Source: Montifringilla adamsi
Taxonomy: Eukaryota; Chordata; Aves; Passeriformes; Passeridae
Direction: 5' to 3'
Length of the DNA stretch: 64,000 nucleotides
NCBI GenBank assembly: GCA_017590115.1
Contig: JAGGNK010003335.1
Coordinates: 8,185,916 to 8,249,915, forward strand
Shown here: in pieces, positions 36,901 to 46,840 of the stretch
How the letters are laid out: each line of letters begins with the position of its first letter
How positions within the stretch are numbered: position 1 is the stretch's first letter
Made by a program: the position numbers and the translations under genes
Notes under the pieces: generated by a model
What the model saw: the letters and a program-made list of their open reading frames with translations, nothing else
Databases searched by the model: none
Told to the model about the DNA's origin: nothing

Positions 36901-38440
36901 TACTCCTGATCCCCTTGTGTTAGCAACACTATAGCAACCACACAGGGACTGGCTGTGATCATGGGTAAACTAGATGGCAAAAATTTCTCTGTGTGTTTTT
37001 TCTTTGCTTGGGACTTTCTGCTCGTCTGGTCTGAGTTTTTGGTTTTGTTGGTTTTTTTTTTTTTTTTAAAAGGTGAAGACAAACTCAATTTTTAGCCAGA
37101 TGACCTCTGTACCCTTCTTGGGCAATGTTTTCAGTATCCAGGCTCAATTTAGCACATTAGCCTGAACATCAAAGCCAGTTTTATGGACTTGCCTACTCAA
37201 CTGAAAGGCATCAGCCCAACAAAATGCACTTCTAAGACTAAGGATGATTTGTAGGTGAACAGCCCTCTTGGGGGATGACAGACTGGTCCTTATAGCTAAA
37301 AGATTTTTTTTTTTCCTCCATTAGAATGTAAGGAAAAACTGTGATGTTACAGAAGTCAGGCTGGATGATTTAAATGACATAATTCAGTCCCTAAAATTTA
37401 CCACTATAATTTTCAAAGCCAGCAACACAAATACCTTGCAGGATATTCTTTAGTTGCCTGGAGATCTATATCTGCCATATCAGCCAAGCAATCTCTGGGG
37501 GTTTTGCAGAGTTTCAGAGTTCAGGGTACCTTAATTTGAGGGTCGGGTTACAGAGCTGTTGCCAGATGTCTCCTGTGCCTCCCTGGTGTGGCAGGGTCAG
37601 AGCCATGGGCTGCCCAGCACAGTCTGGTGATGTGTGCCTGTGTGCTCACAGCAGCTGGGCTGGGACAGGAGCTCAGCTCAGTCCCTGTGCCTGCTCCATC
37701 CCCACATCCCACTCAGGGCTTCAGTGGCATTAGCTCAGCCAGTTCTAGCACATGTACAAGTCAGCCCTGAAATGCAAACTAGACTAGAATGGAGGCAGAT
37801 TTCTTGCTTAAAATCCAATCTGAATAAGAACTATATATGAATAATACTAAAAGTCCAGGGCAAACATTCCCCCTAAGTCTCCCACAGAACATGATGCATC
37901 TGTCCACAGACTTTCCCATCTGTGTGCTGCTGGGAAATGAAACAGGGGCTTCTTGGGATCCCAAAGCCTTGTAGCTGAATGAATGACAGTCTGCACTTCA
38001 AATATTAATAAATCCCCTTCCATATTTTCAGCTCCCCCTTCAAAATCTTAAACCTATCCTCCTAATCCACACTGATTAACAGCAGAAGTTCTTTAACCAC
38101 ATGCAATCTAAATGAATTGTTTCAATACCTGTGCCTGGAAACGATGAAACAAGCTAAGGTTGCACGCACATCAGCAGAGTTTTTAAGAGCAAAGGTGTAT
38201 TGCCACCTTTCCAGAGAGTCAGCTCAGTTCTGCTCCTGGGGCAGGATATCTAATCCACAAACAAGTAATATCACCAAAATTAAGACACTTCATTTAACAA
38301 ATCTTCCTTGTTAACTCTACTTCCCAGTGGAGGGAGCAACAGCTGAGAGAGCAGTTCTGAAGGCAGAGGTGCTGCTCCCTGCCCTCCTTCAGCTCTGAAT
38401 TCACTGCAGCCTGTGCTGAGCCAACTCTGGGGCAATTCTG
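36901..38440. other. Noncoding stretch with T-rich tracts
   Basis: No gene supported. T-rich tracts occur at 37035-37067 (GTTTT units plus a T16 run) and 37304-37314. The remainder is unremarkable. Confidence 0.5.
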
Positions 38441-38488
38441 CCAAAACCAAGCCAAACCAAACCAACCAAAAACCAAAACCAAACCAAA
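38441..38488 (+). repeat. (CCAAA)n imperfect microsatellite
   Basis: Imperfect CCAAA/CCAAAA units. The minus strand reads TTTGG units. Low complexity only. Confidence 0.85.
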
Positions 38489-38857
38489 GATCACCTTTTA
38501 AAAATTAATTTTAGTTAATTTTCAGTTGGATTAGCAAAAAGATTCAGCTCCAGGCAGGGTCCTAAAAGCATCAGATCCAACCCAGCACAGGTAGAGAGAG
38601 CAGAAGGGAGCAGGGCACAGTCCTTTCCTGTTTGGCACCAGGGTGTTTGACTCATGGAGAACCTGCCCCTTCCTTTAGCATGTGGCAAACACAAACAGAG
38701 ACATCCCAGGCACTTCCCTTGTGCCAGTCTTGGTAGACAAACACGGACTGGTTCTCATTTGAGAGGACTGGCAGTGAATAATGGCAGCTGCTGCCTGTGC
38801 TCAGCCCCACAGTTCCTGGGATAATCCAAGTCAACTTTCTCATCACAGACTCTTATC

Positions 38858-38990
38858 ACACGATGTTCTGAGTTGGAAGGGACCCACAAGGACCATCCAG
38901 TCCCACTCCTGAGTGAGTGGCCTTGTGGGGATTGCACCACCACCTTGGGCTTGTCAGCAGCAGGCTCTACCCAGCTGCACTCTCGTGCTG
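38858..38990 (-). mobile_element. TguSINE1-like SINE (tRNA-Ile head, CR1 tail)
   Basis: On the plus strand the left part reads GTTCTGAGTTGGAAGGGACC then CACAAGGACCATCCAGTCC, the reverse complement of a CR1-type 3' tail. The right part (about 38917-38985) aligns with the reverse complement of tRNA-Ile. GGGGATTGCACC matches the B box (GGGATCGAACC in inverted form), CACCTTGGGCTTGTCAGCA matches the anticodon arm region, and CTCTACCCAGCTGCA matches the A-box side (CTCTAACCAACTGAGCT). A tRNA-Ile-derived SINE with a CR1-like tail is the TguSINE1 family of passerine birds. The copy is on the minus strand, diverged and non-autonomous, mobilised in life by CR1 enzymes. Confidence 0.7.
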
Positions 38991-39025
38991 AGACTGTGCC
39001 CTGCAGAGCCTGGCTGGCTGCTCCC

Positions 39026-39120
39026 CAGACAGACAGCCTGAGCTCAGCCCCTGCCCAGGACAGACAGACACAGCCTGAGCTCAGCCCCTGCCCAGGCCAA
39101 ACACCAGGACAGACAGACAC
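39026..39120 (+). repeat. 36-bp tandem repeat, about 2.5 copies
   Basis: Two near-identical units (CAGACAGACAGCCTGAGCTC then AGCCCCTGCCCAGG) start at 39026 and 39061. A partial third begins GACAGACAGACAC near 39108. It lies just right of the SINE and is G+C-rich but not CpG-rich. Confidence 0.85.
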
Positions 39121-40170
39121 TTCTGTGCTTTAGAGCTGCTGATTTGTCCCTCGTGGTTGAAGCTGATGTGATCCCATTGGTTTCACCATCTGGGAAGGCT
39201 GCAGGGAATGCAGAAGCACTGGGAGATGCCATCTCTGAAGATGCCCAACCAGAGCTGAGTGATGGCTATTGAGCAATAAATAGGGAAGTTGATTAATTAT
39301 TGAGATAGACAAGCCTTTTTAATGCAAAACGTCCTTAGCAAAATTGAATGTATCACCCACTGCAGCCTAGATATTTGAGCACATGATCCTGGTTTTAGCA
39401 ATCCCAGTTACTATGAGTACATCCATTATTCCTAAATATCCATCCAATTTTGGATCCAGTTGCTGCATGGGACCATTACCAGTGCAATTAACCTGGGCAT
39501 GTGCACACCAGGTCTGGTGTCCCAATGCAGACATAAAAGACTGATGCTCATAGAAGCAGCCAAACAAATTTTCTGCCTCATTTGATTTTAAAGTGTGTAA
39601 CAGGAAGATCTGAAAGGACATTTATTTTTCCTCAAATTGAAGTGCTTTTAATCTTCCTTGGAAAGATTCTTCAGATGCATTCCTTACTTTCTTCTTTGCC
39701 TCCCCTCCAACAGCTGCCCCTCTGCTATTTTAACAAGCTCTCAGTCTCTTAACACTTCACTGCATTCAAACATTTCTTAACAAGTGCCTAGAGAGAAAAC
39801 AGGAAGAAGAAAAATTATTATTTTCAATCCAGTCCCTAGTCAACCTCTTACATTTTAACTGCACTTAAGATGAAATTCATTAGCAAATTATGGGTAAAGA
39901 CTCAAAGCAGCTTTCTCAGAGATTATTCCCTGCAGTCTGGTTATTGGATATAAACATTTGTCCTTTGAAAACACTTTTTAAAAAGGCTATTCCTCTACAA
40001 AAGCAACGTTTCTCTTTAAATGGTTAATATTAATAATTCACTAGTACTGAAGGGATTCCAGCATTTTATTTCATTTTTGAGCTAGAGCTTTGCTTTTATT
40101 TTTAGAGGTTTAAGTCAGCCAGCATATAGCTGAGATTATATTCACATAACAAGACTGAGATCATTCTGCA
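39121..40170. other. Noncoding stretch, no gene seen
   Basis: No exon or repeat family recognised. AT-rich between 39800 and 40140, with several AATTATTA-like words. Confidence 0.5.
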
Positions 40171-40270
40171 GTTAAGGCCCTACTAATACTCAGGAGCTGT
40201 AAGTTCAATTCTGTTTCTGGAGTACATGTGAGACCCTGGGGAAGTCATTTAATGGGCTTGTTCTCAAAGG
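40171..40270 (+). mobile_element. MIR-like ancient SINE fragment
   Basis: ACTCAGGAGCTGTAAGTTCA matches the MIR-type core pattern (gactcaggag...gttcaattc). Downstream, GACCCTGGGGAAGTCATTTA matches the hallmark gaccttgggcaagtcactta of MIR elements. Order and spacing agree with the consensus. The copy is diverged, as expected for a repeat shared across amniotes. Confidence 0.55.
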
Positions 40271-40950
40271 CACATTTCATCCACCTTTTCTATTAGGTGA
40301 TAAAAATAGCTTACCAGAAAACAAGACTTTAACAAACAAAGCAAAAAACAACAACAAAAATTTCCAGCATCATTTTTGTCAAAGACCCCCAGCCTTTAAA
40401 TGAAATTGAAAGCCTTTATTATTTATTCCATTTGTGTGGAATTTTGGGAGGGCTGGGGCTTCTAGGAAAGCAGGAAACAGTGGCCATTCAGACATGGATA
40501 TGCTCTGTCAGAGGTCTGGGAAGTCAGGCCATTTCCACAAAACCACTCAGGTCTGACTACTGGAAAATTCCCCATTCAAGAAGTTCCCTGTGAGTCTTGT
40601 GCACAAGCTGCAAGTTCTCCAGGACAGAGATGAACTCTGGCTACCCAAATGTGCAGCTGCTAGCAAAGGGATACCTGCCTTTTGTTGGTACCTCCCTGTG
40701 CTAAATGATAGCATGTGTCCAGTGAGGAACAGCTTCTTTAATATGCAGGATTTGCACTATGGAATCAGCAGGAACTTGTTGGCAGCAGCCTCTCATTTCC
40801 ACTCTAAAAGCTGCTGCTTCCTGTGGTGATCAGGAGGGAGAGGAGGCAAAGCCCAGGTAAGCTGATCCTCTCCCCCAGGTGCCCGTGCCACAGCACAGCA
40901 GGGTCACACGAGGCTGAAGGCAGAGCTTCTCCACAGAGAACCCACTGGAG

Positions 40951-41148
40951 CAGCCTTGTGCCCAGCCAGGACCTGGAGCAGCCCCTGTGCCCAGCCAGGA
41001 CCTGGAGCAGCCCCTGTGCCCAGCCAGGACCTGGAGCAGCCCTTGTGCTCAGCCAGGACCTGGAGCAGCCCTTGTGCCCAGCCAAGACCTGGAACACTCC
41101 TTGTGCTCAGCCAGGACCTGGAACAGCCCTTGTGCTCAGCCAGGACCC
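40951..41148 (+). repeat. 29-bp minisatellite, nearly 7 copies
   Basis: Units start at 40951 (28 bp), 40979, 41008, 41037, 41066, 41095 and 41124 (partial). The consensus contains CCCAGCCAGGACCTGGAGCA and alternates CCCTTGTGCC/CCCTTGTGCTC. Because 29 is not a multiple of 3 and the unit lacks stops, all three plus-strand frames stay open and yield 29-residue repeats; these are not genes. Later copies diverge more than early ones, suggesting expansion from the left. Confidence 0.95.
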
Positions 41149-44100
41149 AGCAGGTCTCTGATGTGTGATAAGAGCAGGTAAAAGCACAAGGGGAGAGCTA
41201 ACAAAGGTTTAGTCTGGGTGGGGAAGGCAGTTACAAGCCCAGGGTCGGCTGAATGAAACTTTTGTGCTTTTCTAAGAGTGCTCAGACACCTCTCAGCCAT
41301 GAAATTATGCAAACAAAGGAACACTTTTCTGTGTAAGAGGAAGAGAGAATTTAAATTCCCATTAAAAAAAAATCCCATTAAAAAAATAAACCTCATCAAG
41401 TTTAGGCTGCTTGTGAAGATTCTTATGTCCTAAATAAATTATTTTCTGCTCCTTTTAAAGATATGATTGCTTTGGGAGAAAGAATATGATTACTGGATGC
41501 ACTTGTTAACAGCCATGAATCAGCCATCAGTGAGTGACCTCATGCTGGTTTAACCTTCTTAATCCTACAGAAACCAGCAGCAGGACAGTTTTGGCCATCA
41601 GCATCACCTCCAGGAGAGAAGGGAGGAAACCAGCTTGACATGGTAGATGGTAAATAATGGCAGATCCTCCCCCATCTGAGATCATCTCTGCCTTTGACAC
41701 TCAAAACATTCCTGGTACAACTGCAATTGTCACTTACAATGACAATTTTTTAAAATAAATTTTGACACCCTGACAAAATTCAGTTTCAGACATAGAGTTA
41801 CAAAATAGTCCTAGGAGACTACTCTGCATGAGCATAAATCTAATTATAACCTTGGCCTTGTCCAATTAGCTTTTAAAACACAGTTTTTAAACCACAGAAT
41901 AAATTTGTTTGAAAGGAAAAGGATTTTTTAAATAACAAGATGTCTATCATACAATTTTAACAAACTTCACACAAGAGGATGCCAGCACTTTTCTGAGCCA
42001 TATGTGGATTTCTGTTGTCAGTTAAAAATCTTGAATACCCCATGTAGTAACTACTGAATAAAGCTGTTTATACTATAGAAGTAAACAGAAGAAATTTGGA
42101 TGGTTTTCTGTGTTTCATCATCATTACCAACTTAAGGCACTTTCAAACACATTAAAGTTTGTTATGTTCAAAACCCATCAAGTTTTATGAATAGGAACAG
42201 GCCTAGATTTAATGGGATCTTTTGAGCCAGCACAGCTGTAGCTGACTGCAGAGCTAAAGCTTGTCAAGCCAAGAGCCATCTTCCCATGTAATTACACAGA
42301 ATTCTGTTGCCTCTCACCAGAAGTTTATCCTTAAACCCCTCACTCCTCTGATGGAGGTTTCACCTTTAGGAGCAATCTGGCACAGAACTGACCAGCCCTA
42401 TTTTCCCCTGAAGCAAGTTCCTGGGACCCTGGTGTCCTAGGAAAGCTGAGGATTCAACCTTGCCATCACAGAAAAATCCTGAAAACAAGAAACTCCAGGG
42501 TGTCAGTTCCACCCCCATCATCATAAACACACAAGAGCCAGGGCCAACACCACAGCCCACTGGAACTGAGAGCTGAAAGCCACAATCCAGCTGCTTTGGC
42601 TGGTGCAGCCCTGTAGCATCTCTGGAATTCCCAGGCACTGCTCTCTCCTTGGAGTGGGATGAGCCTTGTTTGTACTCAGCACACACAGTCCCCAGCACAG
42701 TCCCCAGCACAGAGCCAGCTCAGCTGGGATAAAACACACCCACACAGCACAGGGAACACTCCTGGTGCTCTAACACCACTTTCCTTCCACAGCTCATTAT
42801 CTGTGCTTCTGTTTTCCTGGGACAGCTCAGCTCATCCCTGAGTGCTGGTGGCACTGGAGCTGCTCCAGGGGCACATTAAGACAAAATCCTGGCAGCATTC
42901 AGGACAGCTGTCCCTGCACTGATGGACTTTCCAGACACCAGAGGTTTCAAAAGAGGTTTTTAAAATCCCATGGTGGGATTTTAGCAGAAGCCACTCCCCT
43001 GCACCAGTGCTCACCTCAGATGTGGGGGCACATTTCTGCTGGAGCAGACCAGACTGAGGTTAAGCAGAGCTGTAAAAGGTCTCAGCTTGTGTTTTGTAAA
43101 ATGAGAGTACTGGGATTAGCGTCCTGGTTGATACCTGTCTCTGCTGCCAGTGTTTTTCCTGCTCTAACGATGCCCTGTGGTTTCTGGGGGATGTGAATGG
43201 GTCTTTCCTGTGCTGGGCAGTGATTGTTATCCCAGCTCTGGGCCAAGCTACAGAAAGGACCACCCCTAGTTACCTTCTTGGGCTGGGCCTGGTGTTTCTG
43301 AGATGTTGCTGGCATGCAGGTGCTTCCAAAACAGGAGCACCCGAGCTCCATTTCCAGGGCTCCCAGTGACATTTGGTGTTCTTGGTCACAAACACTTCTC
43401 CCTGCACCATGGGCCTCCTCTTCCTCCAGGGCACAGCTCAGTGCTTTGCCACAGAACTGCCCCTCCTCAATTCCCCACCTCATCTTCTTCTCCATCCTCA
43501 GAAATGCAGCTCCTGTGAACTTCCAGCTCAGTGTAGGCTGTCTGCATCATGGGCATTAAATGACAGCAACAAACCAGGGGCTTTATACAGTGGATGCTGC
43601 AGTTGAAGTTTAGAGTCACTGTTTCAAATTCCTCTCCTGAACTACAAAAATCCCGCTGAATTTCTGCTTTTAAAAGAATTTTCACTGAAAACAGCTTCCT
43701 TCCTTCCTATAAAAAGGAATATAGATTTTTATCAAAACCTACTAAAATGCAAATCAATGAATCTTTGCTATTTTGGAGAATGATAGTTACGAGTTGACAA
43801 ACAGTCTACTCACCATCTGAGAGAGCTTGTCACAACACACATAAATTAACCCTCCCCCCCACACAAAGTACGGTAATCTCAAAAAATGGATTTTTCTTTT
43901 CTTTTCTTCAACTACAGCCCATGGAGAATTATCTTCTTTGCAGAGCTTCTTGTGATGTATTGCTGCTCAATCATGCATGCACCTTTGAAACAGCATCACA
44001 AGTTCTTCCTGACAGAAAGGAATGTGCTCCTACTCCAAGGTTACCTTTGTTCAAAATAGACAATAGAAACTAGATGCTAATGAGAAAATAAATGCACAGC

Positions 44101-44255
44101 ACAGTCTTTGGAAATGGCACTGCTGCAGCCATCACCTTGCCTGAAGCAATAAATTCCAGGCAAGCACAGACTGTATTTCTAAAATTTATCACCCCACAGA
44201 CGAGCAAGCGTTCATTGATTACATGTTTTCCTTTGAGTAATTGCCAATATCATTA
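41149..44255. other. Noncoding stretch, no gene seen
   Basis: No supported gene. A 12-bp unit CAGTCCCCAGCA is doubled at 42686-42709. A TTTTC run lies at 43891-43909. AT-rich sequence fills 41340-42140. Confidence 0.5.
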
Positions 44256-44645
44256 ATGTGTTCAAAATTACACTTAAAAAGAAAACACATTCTGAAAGCT
44301 TTTACAAAGGAGAATATGTTTGAAGAGCAAAGACTAAAATGTCTGCCAGAGGAGGATCCTGACAAGTCCCCAACTACAGTTAACTGGGACAAGCTCAGTA
44401 AGGAAGCAAGATCACCACTGAAAGTGAAGAGCAGTGAGACCAGGGAGAAGCCCCCAGTGCCCACACTGGGCCAGGCACCTCCCTCATGTGGGAGCCACGT
44501 CCCCTCAGCAGCCCCAGCCAGCAGCCCCTGCCCAGGACCTTGTGGAGAAACAGAGCAGCAGCTCTGCAGTGCTTCCAAAGCAGGAGAGTCCATCTCCCAC
44601 AGCTCCTTCACCTTCTCGTGGAAGTGGGTTGTGTTTTTCCTCTGA
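44256..44645 (+). other. Unassigned 129-codon ORF of protein-like composition
   Basis: From the first ATG in frame, the predicted product is charged and polar in its first half (around residues 22-70, rich in Glu, Lys, Asp and Ser, with PEEDPDKSPTTVNWDKLSKE). It is Pro/Ser-rich after that, then ends in a short hydrophobic tail WVVFFL. A second frame overlaps from about 44484 to 44775 and continues with a similarly protein-like SPQQPQPAAPAQDLVEKQSS. The pair could be an exon, a frame-shifted remnant of a gene, or chance. I recognise no family. No clear flanking splice sites decide it. By length alone, such an ORF is not improbable. Confidence 0.2.
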
Positions 44646-44775
44646 CTACCTCACTTCCATCCAGTCAATTTACCCAAAAATTGTTCTGGGGACTTCCTTC
44701 CCCTTCGTTTGGTGCAGAGAAGCCAGAATAAAACTCTCCTTCAGAGCTGTTCCTACAATAGCATTTAACACTTAG

Positions 44776-46501
44776 GTCAGCACCACCTTCCACTGGAAGC
44801 CAAGCCAAGGGCACAGCAGTGGCTCAGCTCCCAGCTGCACCCAGGAACACCTCAGTAACAAAGCAAGGAGGGCACAGCACCTTGTTTCTCTCTGCATTTC
44901 AGAGGTGTTCCCTGGTCTCTGCCATGCCAAGGTAGATCTGCACAGATCAGCCACATGCCTCCATCTGGCTGGTGAAGAATTGACTTTCAAGTAGTACAGA
45001 AGATACTGGTTAAAATTCCAGATCAAGCAGGCTCCTCACCTCTGGGAGAATGGAATTAACAGTATTTTCTAGTGGAAGGGCTTGCTCTGCCTTCCTTAGG
45101 AAATTCTGGGGGAGCCCTTGGGTCAGTGAGACAGACACTTAGTAGAGAGAGGCTGTGTGGAAACCCAACTTCATAACTCTCTTTTACTCTAATCAGAAGG
45201 GTCCTTCTTGATCCTTCACACACCCTGCCCGCTTCACCAGGGCTTACAGAATGAAAATGAGACCTGGAGTAGCATTTGTTGCACCTACCTCTGTCATATT
45301 TCTCACACTGCCACAGGATGTTTCCACTGAGATGCTTAAATCCTATCTCAAAGAGGCAGCAAAAACAGGAAAGCTCTGGATAGGACTGACAAATTTTTCT
45401 CCACACAGCATTATAGATAAGAAATAAGCTGTTCACTTCTTGATTTTCACCATTGTATGAATGCCAAAACTCTTTCATTTCTGAATATTATCATTAAACA
45501 TGTCCTGAACAACTAATTAGTGTAAAAAGAACAAATTAGCCAGTTCACAGTGCAGAAAAGAGAAGCATCTTTGTGGAAGAGAAACCGTAAGAAATCTAGA
45601 GAACATTAGATACAGATCACATATTCTAAATTTAAGACTGAGTGTAGTTATTTTAATGTTGAACGTTCAATCACTGCTCACTCTACAGAGCTTCCCCCAT
45701 GGATTTGAGTTTGAGTAATGTAGTAATGACAGCATTACCACTTGTAATAGGAAGAATCATTACAGCATCATTTTCAAGAAATTACTCTTGCAATTAGTAA
45801 TAATTCCCACATTCACAGTCAAATAAGTAACCCTTTCCCCAATAATTCCCACATTCAGTGTCAAATAAGTAACAGTTTCCTCTTTAATTTAATTTTCCTT
45901 GTAATCTAGGGTAAGCAAATTTCATCACTGTGTTTTAACACACCTGTCTTCTCCTTTGTCTAAATAGTTCCTCATCCTGTACTTTTGAAGAGTGCCATGT
46001 CTAGTCAGATAATTTCACAAAGATCAAACTACATGGTCTGTCAGGTTAGCAGGCAGGTAAAAAACCAAATTCCTCATGTTTGACCTGGTTTCTATAATGT
46101 ATTCTACATGGGAATCATGCCCTTCAGATGCATTTACAGCAGGAGAGGGATGATAGCTGAGGACAGTGTAAAACATCCTCCTGTGTGCATCCAGTTGTTT
46201 GCAATGGCTCCTAACTCATCCTGGTGAGTAGCATCTCATGACAGTGTTGCTGTGTCACTTCTGGGAACACATTCCCATTTGCAAGGGTTGATCCCAACCT
46301 GCTCAAGCTGTCAAGAAGAGTAGCCCAAGTTCAGAGTACAGGCTCAGACAGGACGTGTAAAGTGTTTTCACTTGTTCTTCTGAATCCACACATTCCTCCA
46401 GGGAGGCCCACTGAGGTCTCCCATCACATTTTATCACCCCTCCATCATGGGCTACTCCTTCCAGTGGAATATCCAAGAACAATCTAGACAGGCAATTTTA
46501 T
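44776..46501. other. Noncoding stretch, no gene seen
   Basis: A 140-codon minus-strand frame at 45056-45478 is within what chance allows and matches nothing I know. AT-rich 45480-45920. No other gene evidence. Confidence 0.5.
45799..45882 (+). repeat. 42-bp tandem duplication
   Basis: Two adjacent 42-bp copies (45799-45840 and 45841-45882) both begin AATAATTCCCACATTCA and contain TCAAATAAGTAAC. They differ at about five positions. A simple tandem duplication in AT-rich DNA. Confidence 0.85.
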
Positions 46502-46840
46502 AATATCATAGAATCATTAAGGTTGGAAAAGACCTCTAAGATCATCGAGTCCATCCGTTAACCCAGCACTGCCAAGGATACCACTAAGCCATGTCTCTTC
46601 ATCTAGACATTTCTAGAACACTTCCAGAGATACGAATTCCACACTTCCTGGACATCCCGTTCCAATGCCTGACTGCACTTTCAGGGAAGAAATTTTTCTT
46701 ATTATCCAATCTAAACCTCCTCTGGCACAACTTGAAGCGGTTTGCTCTTGTCCTGTCACTTGTTACATGGGAGAAGAGACCAACCCCCACCTCACTGCAG
46801 CCTCCTTTCAGTTAAACCTGTGCATGAGATCTTCTCTAGC
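46502..46840 (-). mobile_element. CR1 LINE 3'-end fragment
   Basis: The plus strand starts ATCATAGAATCATTAAGGTT and GGAAAAGACCTCTAAGATCA, the reverse complement of the CR1 3' terminus. It continues with GAACACTTCCAGAGAT, TTCCAATGCCTGACTG, TCAGGGAAGAAATTTTTC, TCCAATCTAAACCTCC and CTTGTCCTGTCACTTGTTAC, all typical of CR1 tails in order. So the element is inserted on the minus strand and 5'-truncated, as most CR1 copies are. Only the 3' untranslated region and adjacent sequence remain, with no reverse transcriptase domain. The small open frames over it are spurious. Confidence 0.9.

Noticed and set aside
38917..38985. Functional tRNA-Ile gene on the minus strand
   Set aside because: The A and B boxes and stems carry many substitutions and the 3' side continues into a CR1 tail, so it is a SINE head rather than a tRNA gene.
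40951..41168. CRISPR-like regular repeats
   Set aside because: The 29-bp units are contiguous with no unique spacers and lie in vertebrate DNA, so this is a minisatellite.
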